Shown here piece after piece: positions 53,948 through 61,335 of a DNA stretch of 64,000 nucleotides. Source of the DNA: Oscillospiraceae bacterium (lineage in GTDB: Bacteria > Bacillota_A > Clostridia > Oscillospirales > Oscillospiraceae). The stretch covers positions 1 to 64,000 of the forward strand of contig CADADE010000002.1 of NCBI GenBank assembly GCA_902786615.1, given 5' to 3'. The stretch's first letter is position 1. Each line of letters begins with the position of its first letter. Under the pieces are notes generated by a model, which was not told the DNA's origin, made no database searches, and saw only the letters and a program-made list of their open reading frames with translations. Both the position numbers and the translations under genes were made by a program.

Positions 53948-56900
53948 ATGATGGCAAACATGAATAATACATCCGTCATTGAACGGGCAAATCAAACAGA
54001 ACTTGCGTTCCCCTTTGTTCCGGTGTCCGAGCAGATCCATGCTCACGCTCTTCGCTTCCCCGATCAAACGGCCGTGATCTGCAAGGGAAAGGCGCTCAGC
54101 TACGGCGAGCTCGAAGCTCTCTCCAACCGCGTGGCCAATTATCTGATCAAAAAAGGCGTCGGCCGCGACGTTCTGGTCGGCGTTCTGCTGGAGCGTACAG
54201 AATTGGCTTATGTGGCAGAGCAGGGCGTGTTGAAGGCGCACGGCGCTTTCCTCCCCTTTACCGTCTCCTACCCGGATGAGCGGATCCTGTTCAGCATGGA
54301 GGACGCCTCCGCCATGCTTCTGCTGACAAACAGACAGCTGCGCGAGGATCGGCCCGCGCTGTCTGCGGGCGGCTTCGAAGTTCTGGCGCTGGAAGACATC
54401 CTTGAAACGCAGACCAACGACGCCTATCCCCCGGCAGAGGGGATCGCGTCCGGCGATCTGGCCTACTGCATCTATACCTCCGGTTCTACCGGGCGTCCCA
54501 AGGGCGTTATGATCGAGCAGGGAAATCTTGTCAATTATGTGAATAGAAACGAAAAGTCCATTGAAATCATGCACTACGCCAGGCCCGGGCGTATCGCCCT
54601 GGCTATGGCCGCATTCTCTTTCGATGTTTCGATCGTGGAGCAATTTGTTCCGCTGTGCAACGGGAACACCGTCTGCCTTGCAACAACGGAGGAAATCCAT
54701 GATCCTTTCCTTCTGGCAAAGACGATCGTCGACAGCCGCGTCAACAGCCTTACCTGCACGCCCACGTTTTTGTCCAACATCGTTGGGATTCCCGCATGCG
54801 CGGAAGCTCTCAGGCAGATTGATTATTATGACATCGGCTCCGAGGCTTTCCCGAAGAATCTATACCTGAAGCTGCGCGCTCTGCGGGAAGACAGCGTGAT
54901 TATCAACGCATACGGGCCGACCGAGTGCACCATGGGCTGTGCGGCGACTGTGATGGGGCCGGAAGAGGAAGTTACTGTCGGCGGGCCTATCGTCAACACG
55001 AAATTCTTTGTCATGGACGCCGAGGGAAACAGCCTGGGCGTCGGCGAGAAGGGCGAACTGATTATCTGCGGAGCCGGTGTCGGGCGTGGTTATGTAAACC
55101 TGCCGGAAAAGACTGCCGCGGCCTTCTTTACCTATCAGGGGATGCGCGCCTACCACAGCGGGGATCTTGCCTCCTGGACGGAGGACGGCCGGATCTGCAT
55201 CTGGGGCCGGATCGACAATCAGGTTAAGCTGAGGGGCTTTCGTATCGAGCTTGACGAGATTGAGCGCGTCATGGGCAGTTACCCCGATATCAAGGGCAGC
55301 GCCGTCAAGCTCTGCCATGGCGACACGGATTATCTCGCGGGATATATCACCTCCGCGGACGAGGTTGATCTGGATGCGCTGCGCGCCTTTATGGGCAAAC
55401 GGCTGCCGGATTACATGATCCCCTCGGTGATCATTCGGATGGATAGCCTGCCGGAGACCGTCAACGGCAAGGTGGACAGAAAATCTCTCCCCGATCCGAA
55501 GCCCGTTCGACACGAACGCATTGTGACCGCTCCGAGAAATGAGGCGGAGACCTGGCTGCGGGACGCGTTTGCCGAGGTGCTGAATCTGAAAGAGGATCAG
55601 ATCAGCGTGGAAGACGATTTCTTTGAGCTGGGCGGAGATTCGCTGAGAAGCATGGTGTTGACCTCAAAGCTGATGGATCACGGCGTGACCAGCGCGGACA
55701 TCTATCAGCTGCGGAGCATCGAACGCATCGCCGCTATGCTTCAAAGGAGAGAACAGGGATTGTCTCTGGATGAGATTGAGGCGCGGGAGCGGAAAAAGCC
55801 CCACTATCTCAGCGACATGCAGACAAAGCTGATCGATTATCAGTTTGCAAAGGCCAATTCCACCATGTGGAACAATATGTACTATCTGCTCCGTTTTAAC
55901 AAGAAGACCGATCCGGAGCGCCTGCGGAAAGCGGTCAACGAGGCTATTCACCATCATCCCGCGCTGTCGATGAAAATTGGGTTTAACGAGCGCGGAAAAC
56001 CGATCCAGACCTACTGCCCGGAGCTGCTCCCAGAAGTTCAGTTTGAAAAGTGCAGCGATATGGACGTTATCCGCATGAAGGACGAGCTGGTGAAGCCCTT
56101 CCCCATGTTCAACTCGCCCCTGCTGCGGGTGCGCATGTTCCTCACCAAGCGATACACCTATCTCTTTTTTGATGTTCACCACCTGGCAATGGACGGGGCC
56201 TGCATCAGCCTTGTCATGACAAGCATCGTTAAGGCTTATCACGGAGAGTCGCTTCCCCCCGACTATTACTGCGCATACCTTGCCAATGAGGATCGTATCC
56301 GCAGCTCGCCCCAGCATCTGGAGGACAAGGCCTATTTTGAAAAAAAGTACGGCGGCTTCGACTGGTGCTGGATCCCCGAGCCGGATCGGGAGGAAGCCGT
56401 TCCGACAGCTGCGGGACGCGTGGTCCGTTTCCCGTTCGACGCTTCCGATCTGGAGGCGGCGGAAAAGCGCCTGAACACCACCCGGAGCGTCATTGCCATT
56501 GCCGCGGCCATCCTGACCCTGTATGAGACCAGCGGCAAAAACGACATCATGACCAACTGGATCTTCAACAATCGCCTGGGAAGCTTTGCATCCAATTCCG
56601 TAGGGATGCTGATCAAGAATTTGCCGGTGGGCATCCATATGGATCAGATCCACAGCCTGGACGAACTGATCGCCGAGATCAAACGGCAGGTTGCGGACGG
56701 GATATCCCACTGCAGCTATGACTATTTTTCCGCGCAGGATTCCGCTTTTTACAACGATCCAATGGAGGTCAACTACCAGCAGAATATGAACGCCGACGAG
56801 CTTGCGCCTCTGCATCCCCTGCAGATCGCGCTGGAAAACCACTACCACGCCCCCGGCGCGCGTTTGGAACTGGAATTTCTGGAGAACGACGATAACAGCG

Positions 56901-57046
56901 GCTTGTTCGACTCTGAGATGGAATGGGCTTCCAACTGCTTCTCGGAAGAAAGAATCCATGCTTTTCATACGCTGTATATTGACCGTTTTGAACGCATTGT
57001 GCTGGAGGATCCGTACGATCCGGAGGAGATAGATGAAAGAGATTAA
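53948..57046 (+). CDS. Monomodular nonribosomal peptide synthetase (A-T-C)
   Basis: 1032 residues from the ATG at 53948 (AAAGGGA upstream). Adenylation domain about 15-500: YTSGSTGRPKGV (about 176-187), INAYGPTECT, YHSGDLA, NQVKLRGFRIEL, NGKVDRKSLP. Carrier-protein Ser565 in ELGGDSLR. Condensation-type domain about 620-1025 with HHLAMDG (744-750). No thioesterase or reductase domain. An A-T-C order suggests that one amino acid is loaded and condensed with a free amine or carried partner, releasing a small amide. By eye the specificity residues read D-V-V-T-Y-I-A-M-G-K, not assigned. Overlaps the MATE gene by 14 bases. Cargo of the cotJC element. Confidence 0.88.
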   Translation: MMANMNNTSVIERANQTELAFPFVPVSEQIHAHALRFPDQTAVICKGKALSYGELEALSNRVANYLIKKGVGRDVLVGVLLERTELAYVAEQGVLKAHGAFLPFTVSYPDERILFSMEDASAMLLLTNRQLREDRPALSAGGFEVLALEDILETQTNDAYPPAEGIASGDLAYCIYTSGSTGRPKGVMIEQGNLVNYVNRNEKSIEIMHYARPGRIALAMAAFSFDVSIVEQFVPLCNGNTVCLATTEEIHDPFLLAKTIVDSRVNSLTCTPTFLSNIVGIPACAEALRQIDYYDIGSEAFPKNLYLKLRALREDSVIINAYGPTECTMGCAATVMGPEEEVTVGGPIVNTKFFVMDAEGNSLGVGEKGELIICGAGVGRGYVNLPEKTAAAFFTYQGMRAYHSGDLASWTEDGRICIWGRIDNQVKLRGFRIELDEIERVMGSYPDIKGSAVKLCHGDTDYLAGYITSADEVDLDALRAFMGKRLPDYMIPSVIIRMDSLPETVNGKVDRKSLPDPKPVRHERIVTAPRNEAETWLRDAFAEVLNLKEDQISVEDDFFELGGDSLRSMVLTSKLMDHGVTSADIYQLRSIERIAAMLQRREQGLSLDEIEARERKKPHYLSDMQTKLIDYQFAKANSTMWNNMYYLLRFNKKTDPERLRKAVNEAIHHHPALSMKIGFNERGKPIQTYCPELLPEVQFEKCSDMDVIRMKDELVKPFPMFNSPLLRVRMFLTKRYTYLFFDVHHLAMDGACISLVMTSIVKAYHGESLPPDYYCAYLANEDRIRSSPQHLEDKAYFEKKYGGFDWCWIPEPDREEAVPTAAGRVVRFPFDASDLEAAEKRLNTTRSVIAIAAAILTLYETSGKNDIMTNWIFNNRLGSFASNSVGMLIKNLPVGIHMDQIHSLDELIAEIKRQVADGISHCSYDYFSAQDSAFYNDPMEVNYQQNMNADELAPLHPLQIALENHYHAPGARLELEFLENDDNSGLFDSEMEWASNCFSEERIHAFHTLYIDRFERIVLEDPYDPEEIDERD

Positions 57047-58367
57047 ACTGTCGGACCATTTTACATATAAAAAACTGTTGCTCTTTGCCATGCCGACCAT
57101 CGGCATGATCATGATCTCCATCACCTATGATGTGGTTGACGGTTATTTTGTCTCAAACTACATCGGCAAGACGGCCTTTTCCGCCGTGAATGTCATCTAT
57201 CCCTTTCAGCTGCTTTTGTCCATGGTCGGCTATATGTTCGGTTCCGGGGGAAGCGCGCTGATCGCGGCGGAGCTGGGCAACGGAAATATATTAAACGCCA
57301 GGCGCTTTTTCACCGCAATCATCAAGACGGCAGTCGTAAGCGGCATTGTGCTGGCCGTGGTCGGCATTCTGTTTTTGCGTCCGGTGGCGGTGATGATCGG
57401 CGCAACGCCCGAGATTTTGGAATACGGGCTTCCCTATGGTCACACCCTCTTCCTGTTTCTGCCGATCATGATTCTGGGCTATACCTTCCAGAGCATTTTG
57501 ATCACGGCGGAAAAACCGAAGCTCGGCCTTTACATGTCTATCGGGAACCTGCTCAGCAATACGTTTCTCGACTGGCTGTTTGTCGCCGTTTTCAAATGGG
57601 GCATGGTGGGCGCCGCCGCGGCCACCGGAATCGGAGCCTGCCTGAACGGCCTTGTCCCTGTGGTCTACTTTGCACGGCCGAATTCGAGTCCGCTTTGCTT
57701 CTGCCGGGGAAAGGTTGAGCTTAAACCGATTCTGAAGGCCTGCGGAAACGGTGCCTCCGAGATGGTGAACGACATGTCGACGTCGTTGATCTTTGTCCTG
57801 TATAATTTTCAGCTTCTAAGGATGCTGGGCGAAGACGGCGTTGCGGCTTACGGCGTGACGGTCTTTGTGGAGGGAATTTTCGCCTCTGCGTTTTACGGTC
57901 TGGCAATGCAGGCTACCTCTATTGTGGGTTATCAATTTGGCGCAAAGAACTACCCGGAGCTGAAAAATCTGCTGAAAAAGGGCATCGTACTGAACTTGAT
58001 TTTCGGTATCTTGATGTTTGTCCTGGCGCAGGTCAGCGCGCCGCTGATTTCCAGGATTTACGTAGGCTATGATGAGACGGTCTATCATTTGTCGATCCAC
58101 GCGATGCGGCTTTACGCGCTCGCCTTTCTGCTTCAGGGCTTCAACGAGTATTCCTCCGCATATTTCACCGGGCTCAATAACGGTATCGTCTCCGGCATTC
58201 TGGCTTTTACAAGAACCTTTCTCATTCAGACGGTGATGATTCTCGTTCTGCCCCTGTTTCTCGGCACCGACGGCCTTTGGCTCGCGCAGGCGGCTACCGA
58301 GGTTCTCGCCGCCCTGGTTGCGATTGCTTACTTCATCAGGTGTAAGAAAGAATACTGCGGCTCATAA
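57033..58367 (+). CDS. MATE family efflux transporter
   Basis: 444 residues, 12 hydrophobic segments in two homologous halves. FAMPTIGMIMISITYDVVDGYFVSNYIG and its second-half counterpart are typical of MATE (NorM/DinF). It should export a small organic molecule in exchange for Na+ or H+. The RBS GGAGG lies inside the NRPS end, so it probably exports the NRPS product or protects against it. Confidence 0.93.
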   Translation: MKEIKLSDHFTYKKLLLFAMPTIGMIMISITYDVVDGYFVSNYIGKTAFSAVNVIYPFQLLLSMVGYMFGSGGSALIAAELGNGNILNARRFFTAIIKTAVVSGIVLAVVGILFLRPVAVMIGATPEILEYGLPYGHTLFLFLPIMILGYTFQSILITAEKPKLGLYMSIGNLLSNTFLDWLFVAVFKWGMVGAAAATGIGACLNGLVPVVYFARPNSSPLCFCRGKVELKPILKACGNGASEMVNDMSTSLIFVLYNFQLLRMLGEDGVAAYGVTVFVEGIFASAFYGLAMQATSIVGYQFGAKNYPELKNLLKKGIVLNLIFGILMFVLAQVSAPLISRIYVGYDETVYHLSIHAMRLYALAFLLQGFNEYSSAYFTGLNNGIVSGILAFTRTFLIQTVMILVLPLFLGTDGLWLAQAATEVLAALVAIAYFIRCKKEYCGS

Positions 58368-58397
58368 GAGCCGGTGAGAAAACGCCAGCGATTTGCG

Positions 58398-58449
58398 GGG
58401 CGGAATTGCGTTACGCAGGGCCGATCAAAGCCCTGGCGCAATTCCGCCC
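58398..58449 (+). terminator. Nested hairpin after NRPS-MATE
   Basis: Outer 13-bp arms (58398-58410 and 58437-58449) enclose CAGGGC/GCCCTG (58416-58421 and 58430-58435). No U-tract is present, so termination is probable rather than certain. Confidence 0.5.
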
Positions 58450-58505
58450 GCAATTCATATCAGGCCTCCTGTGCTTCATATATTCTTTACAGCAGGAGGT
58501 GTTGC

Positions 58506-58712
58506 GTGTTGAAATCCGCAGAGTACCTGTCCATTGGGGAGCCTGTTCCCGCATGTTCCGAAAAGGAGCATGCAGGCTTTCTTTTGCTCTATCAAAAGGC
58601 GATCCTGTATGCGCTCGAGAAAAGAGGATATCTTACAAAGGATCAGCTGGAGCGCTGTGTGACGGAACTTGAACGACAAATGCAAAGGAAATCCGCGTCA
58701 AGCCAGGCTTGA
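58506..58712 (+). CDS. Small helical protein upstream of the recombinase (SHOCT-like)
   Basis: 68 residues from a GTG (or the TTG next to it) with AGGAGG six bases upstream. The region GFLLLYQKAILYALEKRGYLTKDQLERCVTELERQMQRK resembles the helical pair of SHOCT-like ORFs found beside serine recombinases in Clostridia. It is a candidate recombination directionality factor; no biochemical class is recognised. Ends in a Lys/Ser tail. Confidence 0.55.
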   Translation: MLKSAEYLSIGEPVPACSEKEHAGFLLLYQKAILYALEKRGYLTKDQLERCVTELERQMQRKSASSQA

Positions 58713-58764
58713 CGTTTTTCTTTTCCCCAGGATTTGCGCGATTAATACTGTTTCCTATTTTGCT

Positions 58765-58941
58765 ATATGCGTATCAGGTTAACTCAGCAAGCCCTGAATT
58801 TGACCTCCCTTTGGAAAAAGGGAGGTGGCCGAAGGCCGGAGGGATCGAAACAGAATCTGCGCAAGGCTCTGTTTAAGCTTTATGCAGCCCGGCCGATCCC
58901 GCAAAGGGAGCTTAGAATCTGCGTTAAGCCGATACGCATAT
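58765..58941. mobile_element. MITE-like element with inverted termini
   Basis: Terminal inverted repeats of 23 bp (58765-58787 and 58919-58941, 20 of 23 matching, starting ATATGCGTATC) bound a 177-bp segment with an internal hairpin (CCTCCCTTT/AAAGGGAGG, 58804-58825). The 13-bp direct repeat TATTTTGCTATAT (58756-58768 and 58939-58951) overlaps the ends, compatible with target duplication. No ORF of its own. It lies between the small protein and the recombinase start. Transposase elsewhere would be required. Confidence 0.6.
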
Positions 58942-58968
58942 TTTGCTATATTGTCAAGGGGGCGTATT

Positions 58969-60618
58969 TTGAACAGGTATGAAATTCTGAATCAGGAGCG
59001 TCAAGTGATCCGCGCGAAAAAAAGGGTCGCCGCATACTGCCGGGTCTCAACCGATCACGAAGATCAGGCAAATTCCTTTGAAAGCCAGCAGCGCTATTTT
59101 CGACAGTATATAGAGCATCATCCGGATTGGGAGCTCTATGAAATTTTTGCGGACGAAGGCCTTTCAGGCACCAGCACAAGAAAACGAAAAGCATTCAAAC
59201 GCATGATCGAAAGCGCTGAGCAGGGCGCTTTTGATCTGATCCTTACAAAGGAGATTTCCAGGTTTGCCCGGAACACCCTCGACAGCATTTATTACACACG
59301 CGAGCTGAAACGCTTCGGCGTCGGCGTCATTTTTATGAATGACGGAATCAACACCCTGGACGGAGACGCCGAGCTTCGCCTCGCCATCATGTCGTCCATC
59401 GCGCAGGAGGAAAGCCGAAAGACCTCCGAGCGGGTCAAGTGGGGTCAGAAACGGCAGATGGAGCAGGGCGTTGTGTTCGGTCGAAGCATGCTTGGCTATG
59501 ACGTGAAAAACGGAAGGATGACGATGAATGAAGAAGGCGCCAGGCTTGTCCGGCACATTTTCCACAAATTTGTAAACGAGGGGAAAGGTACTCACGTCAT
59601 TGCAAGAGAACTCCGGGAGGAAGGCTTTGCGCCAATGCGGGGAAAAGCGTGGAGCAACACCGTCATTCTCCGGCTTCTGCGCAATGAGAAATACTGCGGT
59701 GACCTTGTACAAAAGAAAACCTACACGCCCGATTTTCTTTCCCATGAAAAAAAGTACAATCGTGGTCAGGAAGAATTTGTTATTTTAAAAGATCATCACG
59801 AGCCGATCGTCTCCCGTGAGATTTTTGACGCGGCAAATCGTATTCTCGATTCCAGAGCCTTGTCCCCCGCAGGGCAGGCAAAGCACTCCAATCGTTACGC
59901 GTTTTCCGGCAAAATCAAATGCGGCTGCTGCGGGTCAAGCTATGTAGCCCGCCATAAAACGCGGAAGGACGGCTCGCAATACAAAGCCTGGCGCTGCTAT
60001 GAAGCCTCCAGAAACGGCATGGCGCATATCGACTGCCGGGGTAACAAGGTCGGTTGTTCCGCTCACAGCATACGCGATGAAGATATTCTGCGCATCATGC
60101 AGCTGGTATGCAGGGAGCTGAGAATAAACAGGGAAATGATTACCCGCAGGATCGTATCCATCGCAGAGTCCGTGATCGCGGCGGATGAGAATACTGTCCA
60201 TGCAGAGCGTTTGGAGGAACGGCTCAGGCTTGCAGACGAAAAGCAGTCACAGCTTCTTGATCTCTATATGTCCGCCGATATTACGAAACAGGAATGGATG
60301 GAAGCGAGAGCGCGATGCGAGCGGGAGATCCGGGATTTGCAAATCTCGATCGAAAGGCTTGAAAAGCACCGGGAACTGATCCTGGATATCAAAGCCGCCA
60401 CAGAGCAGCTTACGGGCGGTCTGTCCGACGATGAAGATTTTTACGGACGTATCCTCGACAAAATCATTGTCAGGGATGACAAGCGCGTCGAAGTCCGACT
60501 GAACATGCTGCCTTTCCGCTGGTGTTTTGCGGCCTCGCAAGCGGCCCGGCTGCCATCCTGGAGCATACCCGATGCGTCAGTACCGATATCCGTCAGCAGC
60601 CCCTTGAGTTCGGGATAA
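58969..60618 (+). CDS. Large serine recombinase
   Basis: 549 residues from the TTG at 58969 (AAGGGGG six bases upstream). N-terminal resolvase domain with catalytic Ser27 in AAYCRVSTDHED and the motifs TKEISRFARNTLD and AQEESRKTSERVKWGQ. Then a recombinase domain (about 175-280), a zinc ribbon (KCGCCGSS...CYEAS, about 318-360) with the second Cys pair CRGNKVGC, and a coiled-coil region (about 420-470). Such enzymes integrate and, with a directionality factor, excise elements between short att sites. Its last 12 codons lie in cotJC sequence beyond the attachment core (60580), so excision changes the C-terminus. It is antisense to the cotJC 5' part. Confidence 0.93.
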   Translation: MNRYEILNQERQVIRAKKRVAAYCRVSTDHEDQANSFESQQRYFRQYIEHHPDWELYEIFADEGLSGTSTRKRKAFKRMIESAEQGAFDLILTKEISRFARNTLDSIYYTRELKRFGVGVIFMNDGINTLDGDAELRLAIMSSIAQEESRKTSERVKWGQKRQMEQGVVFGRSMLGYDVKNGRMTMNEEGARLVRHIFHKFVNEGKGTHVIARELREEGFAPMRGKAWSNTVILRLLRNEKYCGDLVQKKTYTPDFLSHEKKYNRGQEEFVILKDHHEPIVSREIFDAANRILDSRALSPAGQAKHSNRYAFSGKIKCGCCGSSYVARHKTRKDGSQYKAWRCYEASRNGMAHIDCRGNKVGCSAHSIRDEDILRIMQLVCRELRINREMITRRIVSIAESVIAADENTVHAERLEERLRLADEKQSQLLDLYMSADITKQEWMEARARCEREIRDLQISIERLEKHRELILDIKAATEQLTGGLSDDEDFYGRILDKIIVRDDKRVEVRLNMLPFRWCFAASQAARLPSWSIPDASVPISVSSPLSSG

Positions 60619-60767
60619 GGCATGGAGTAGCGCTGGCTCAGATAACGCAGGGAAGCTCCGAGCTCGCCGTCCGGGCCGCCGTACTGGCTGATGATGAACT
60701 TCGCCAGGGCGGGGTTGGTGTTTCGGATTCTCACCGGGTATTGCAGCTTCTTTTCATAAACAAACAT
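60441..60767 (-). CDS. cotJC: 5' part of interrupted cotJC (manganese catalase, spore coat)
   Basis: From the ATG at 60767 (AGGAGGGAG upstream) residues 1-63 are a canonical CotJC N-terminus: MFVYEKKLQYPV, QYGGPDGELGASLRYLSQRYSMP and LKGLLTDIGT. Beyond the core GGTAC (60580-60584) the frame enters the mobile element and reads unrelated codons (DASGMLQDGSR...) to a stop at 60441, giving a 108-residue truncated product. Removal of the element restores the frame to position 49282. Three bases after the cotJAB stop; same operon. The tail is antisense to the recombinase gene. Confidence 0.85.
   Translation of the reverse strand: MFVYEKKLQYPVRIRNTNPALAKFIISQYGGPDGELGASLRYLSQRYSMPYPELKGLLTDIGTDASGMLQDGSRAACEAAKHQRKGSMFSRTSTRLSSLTMILSRIRP
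60557..60604 (-). other. Attachment site, proximal end of the cotJC element
   Basis: Core GGTAC at 60580-60584. The side toward lower coordinates is the element arm TACTGACGCATC; the other side is cotJC (CTGACGGATATC). The two element arms, joined around GG, pair as an imperfect palindrome, 10 of 12 in the inner arms. Confidence 0.75.
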
Positions 60768-60769
60768 CT

Positions 60770-61216
60770 TCAGCGCTCCCTCCTGTTCTGAAACTCCCAG
60801 GGCCACGGGTCTTTCAGCCAGGTGTAGCTCTCGCTTCCCAGCTGGTCGCACTGGGTAATGGGACCGAAGCGGGCGGTGTAGCGCTCCCGCGCTTCCGCGC
60901 GCAGGGCAAGGAAGCTCTGGTACAGGGCGAAGGCCTCTTCATCCTCCTCATGCGTATCCAGATACAGCTCCAGTTCATCCGTCACAAAGTCAATGGCCAT
61001 CAGCTCCGCGGTCGGAACGTCCGGAGCCTTTTCGTTGACGATATTCATAAACGGAAGATCCAGCCCGGGGAAGAGCGTTCCGCGTGCCAGAGCCTCGGGC
61101 GCGTCATAGTTCGGCGCGGCGGAAGCCTGCATTGGCACATAGGCCATGGCGAGGGGCGCATAAGGGCCCGGCAGACTACCGCTGCGGAAGGATTGATCAG
61201 GTTTGTTGCAGCTCAA
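60770..61216 (-). CDS. cotJAB: Fused CotJA-CotJB spore coat protein
   Basis: 148 residues from a TTG start with AAGGAGGA six bases upstream. Residues 1-60 match CotJA (LAMAYVPMQ...EALARGTLFPGLDLPFMNIVN) and about 65-148 CotJB (ELMAIDFVTDELELYLDTH, LYQSFLALRAEARERYTARFGPI, WLKDPWPWEFQ). In Bacillus these are separate 82- and 87-residue proteins in the cotJABC operon, transcribed by sigma-E in the mother cell. Here they are joined in one frame. cotJC follows after two bases. Confidence 0.85.
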   Translation of the reverse strand: MSCNKPDQSFRSGSLPGPYAPLAMAYVPMQASAAPNYDAPEALARGTLFPGLDLPFMNIVNEKAPDVPTAELMAIDFVTDELELYLDTHEEDEEAFALYQSFLALRAEARERYTARFGPITQCDQLGSESYTWLKDPWPWEFQNRRER

Positions 61217-61247
61217 TTGAATTCCTCCTTGAGCAATTTGCTCGCCT

Positions 61248-61274
61248 TATCCTATGCGGGCATAAGAAAAAAGT
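61248..61274 (-). promoter_or_regulatory. Candidate sporulation promoter of the cotJ operon
   Basis: On the minus strand CATAGGATA (61256-61248) fits the -10 of sigma-K/sigma-E promoters (CATAnnnTA), with AC 16 bases upstream (61274-61273). It overlaps the U-tract of the preceding terminator. By eye only. Confidence 0.45.
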
Positions 61275-61319
61275 GCAAAGCGGCGGCTGTCCATCGTAAC
61301 GCCGTCGCTTTGCACTTTT
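61266..61319 (-). terminator. Terminator of murF-HAD operon
   Basis: Arms GTGCAAAGCG (61273-61282) and CGCTTTGCAC (61306-61315) plus GCGGC/GCCG pairing, followed on the minus strand by TTTTTTCTT. Confidence 0.8.
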
Positions 61320-61335
61320 GCTGTTTCCCTGTTCT

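Larger units (their letters stand above)
49697..60584 (+). mobile_element. 10.88-kb serine-recombinase element interrupting cotJC (skin-like)
   Basis: Bounded by the direct core GGTAC (minus strand) at 49697 and 60580, 10,883 bp apart. It carries a large serine recombinase next to one end and six cargo genes: HExxH peptidase, frameshifted diguanylate cyclase, substrate-binding protein, NRPS, MATE exporter and a 68-residue protein. No conjugation, phage structural or replication gene is seen. Removal joins cotJC in frame. Known analogues are skin in sigK and elements in spoVFB, gerE and spsM of Bacillus relatives, all excised in the mother cell; developmental excision here is an inference. Confidence 0.85.

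Noticed and set aside
49282..60767. Assembly chimera as explanation for the split cotJC
   Set aside because: Not fully excluded, but a random misjoin would not give an exact in-frame restoration, a matching GGTAC core, a palindromic attP and a recombinase at the border.
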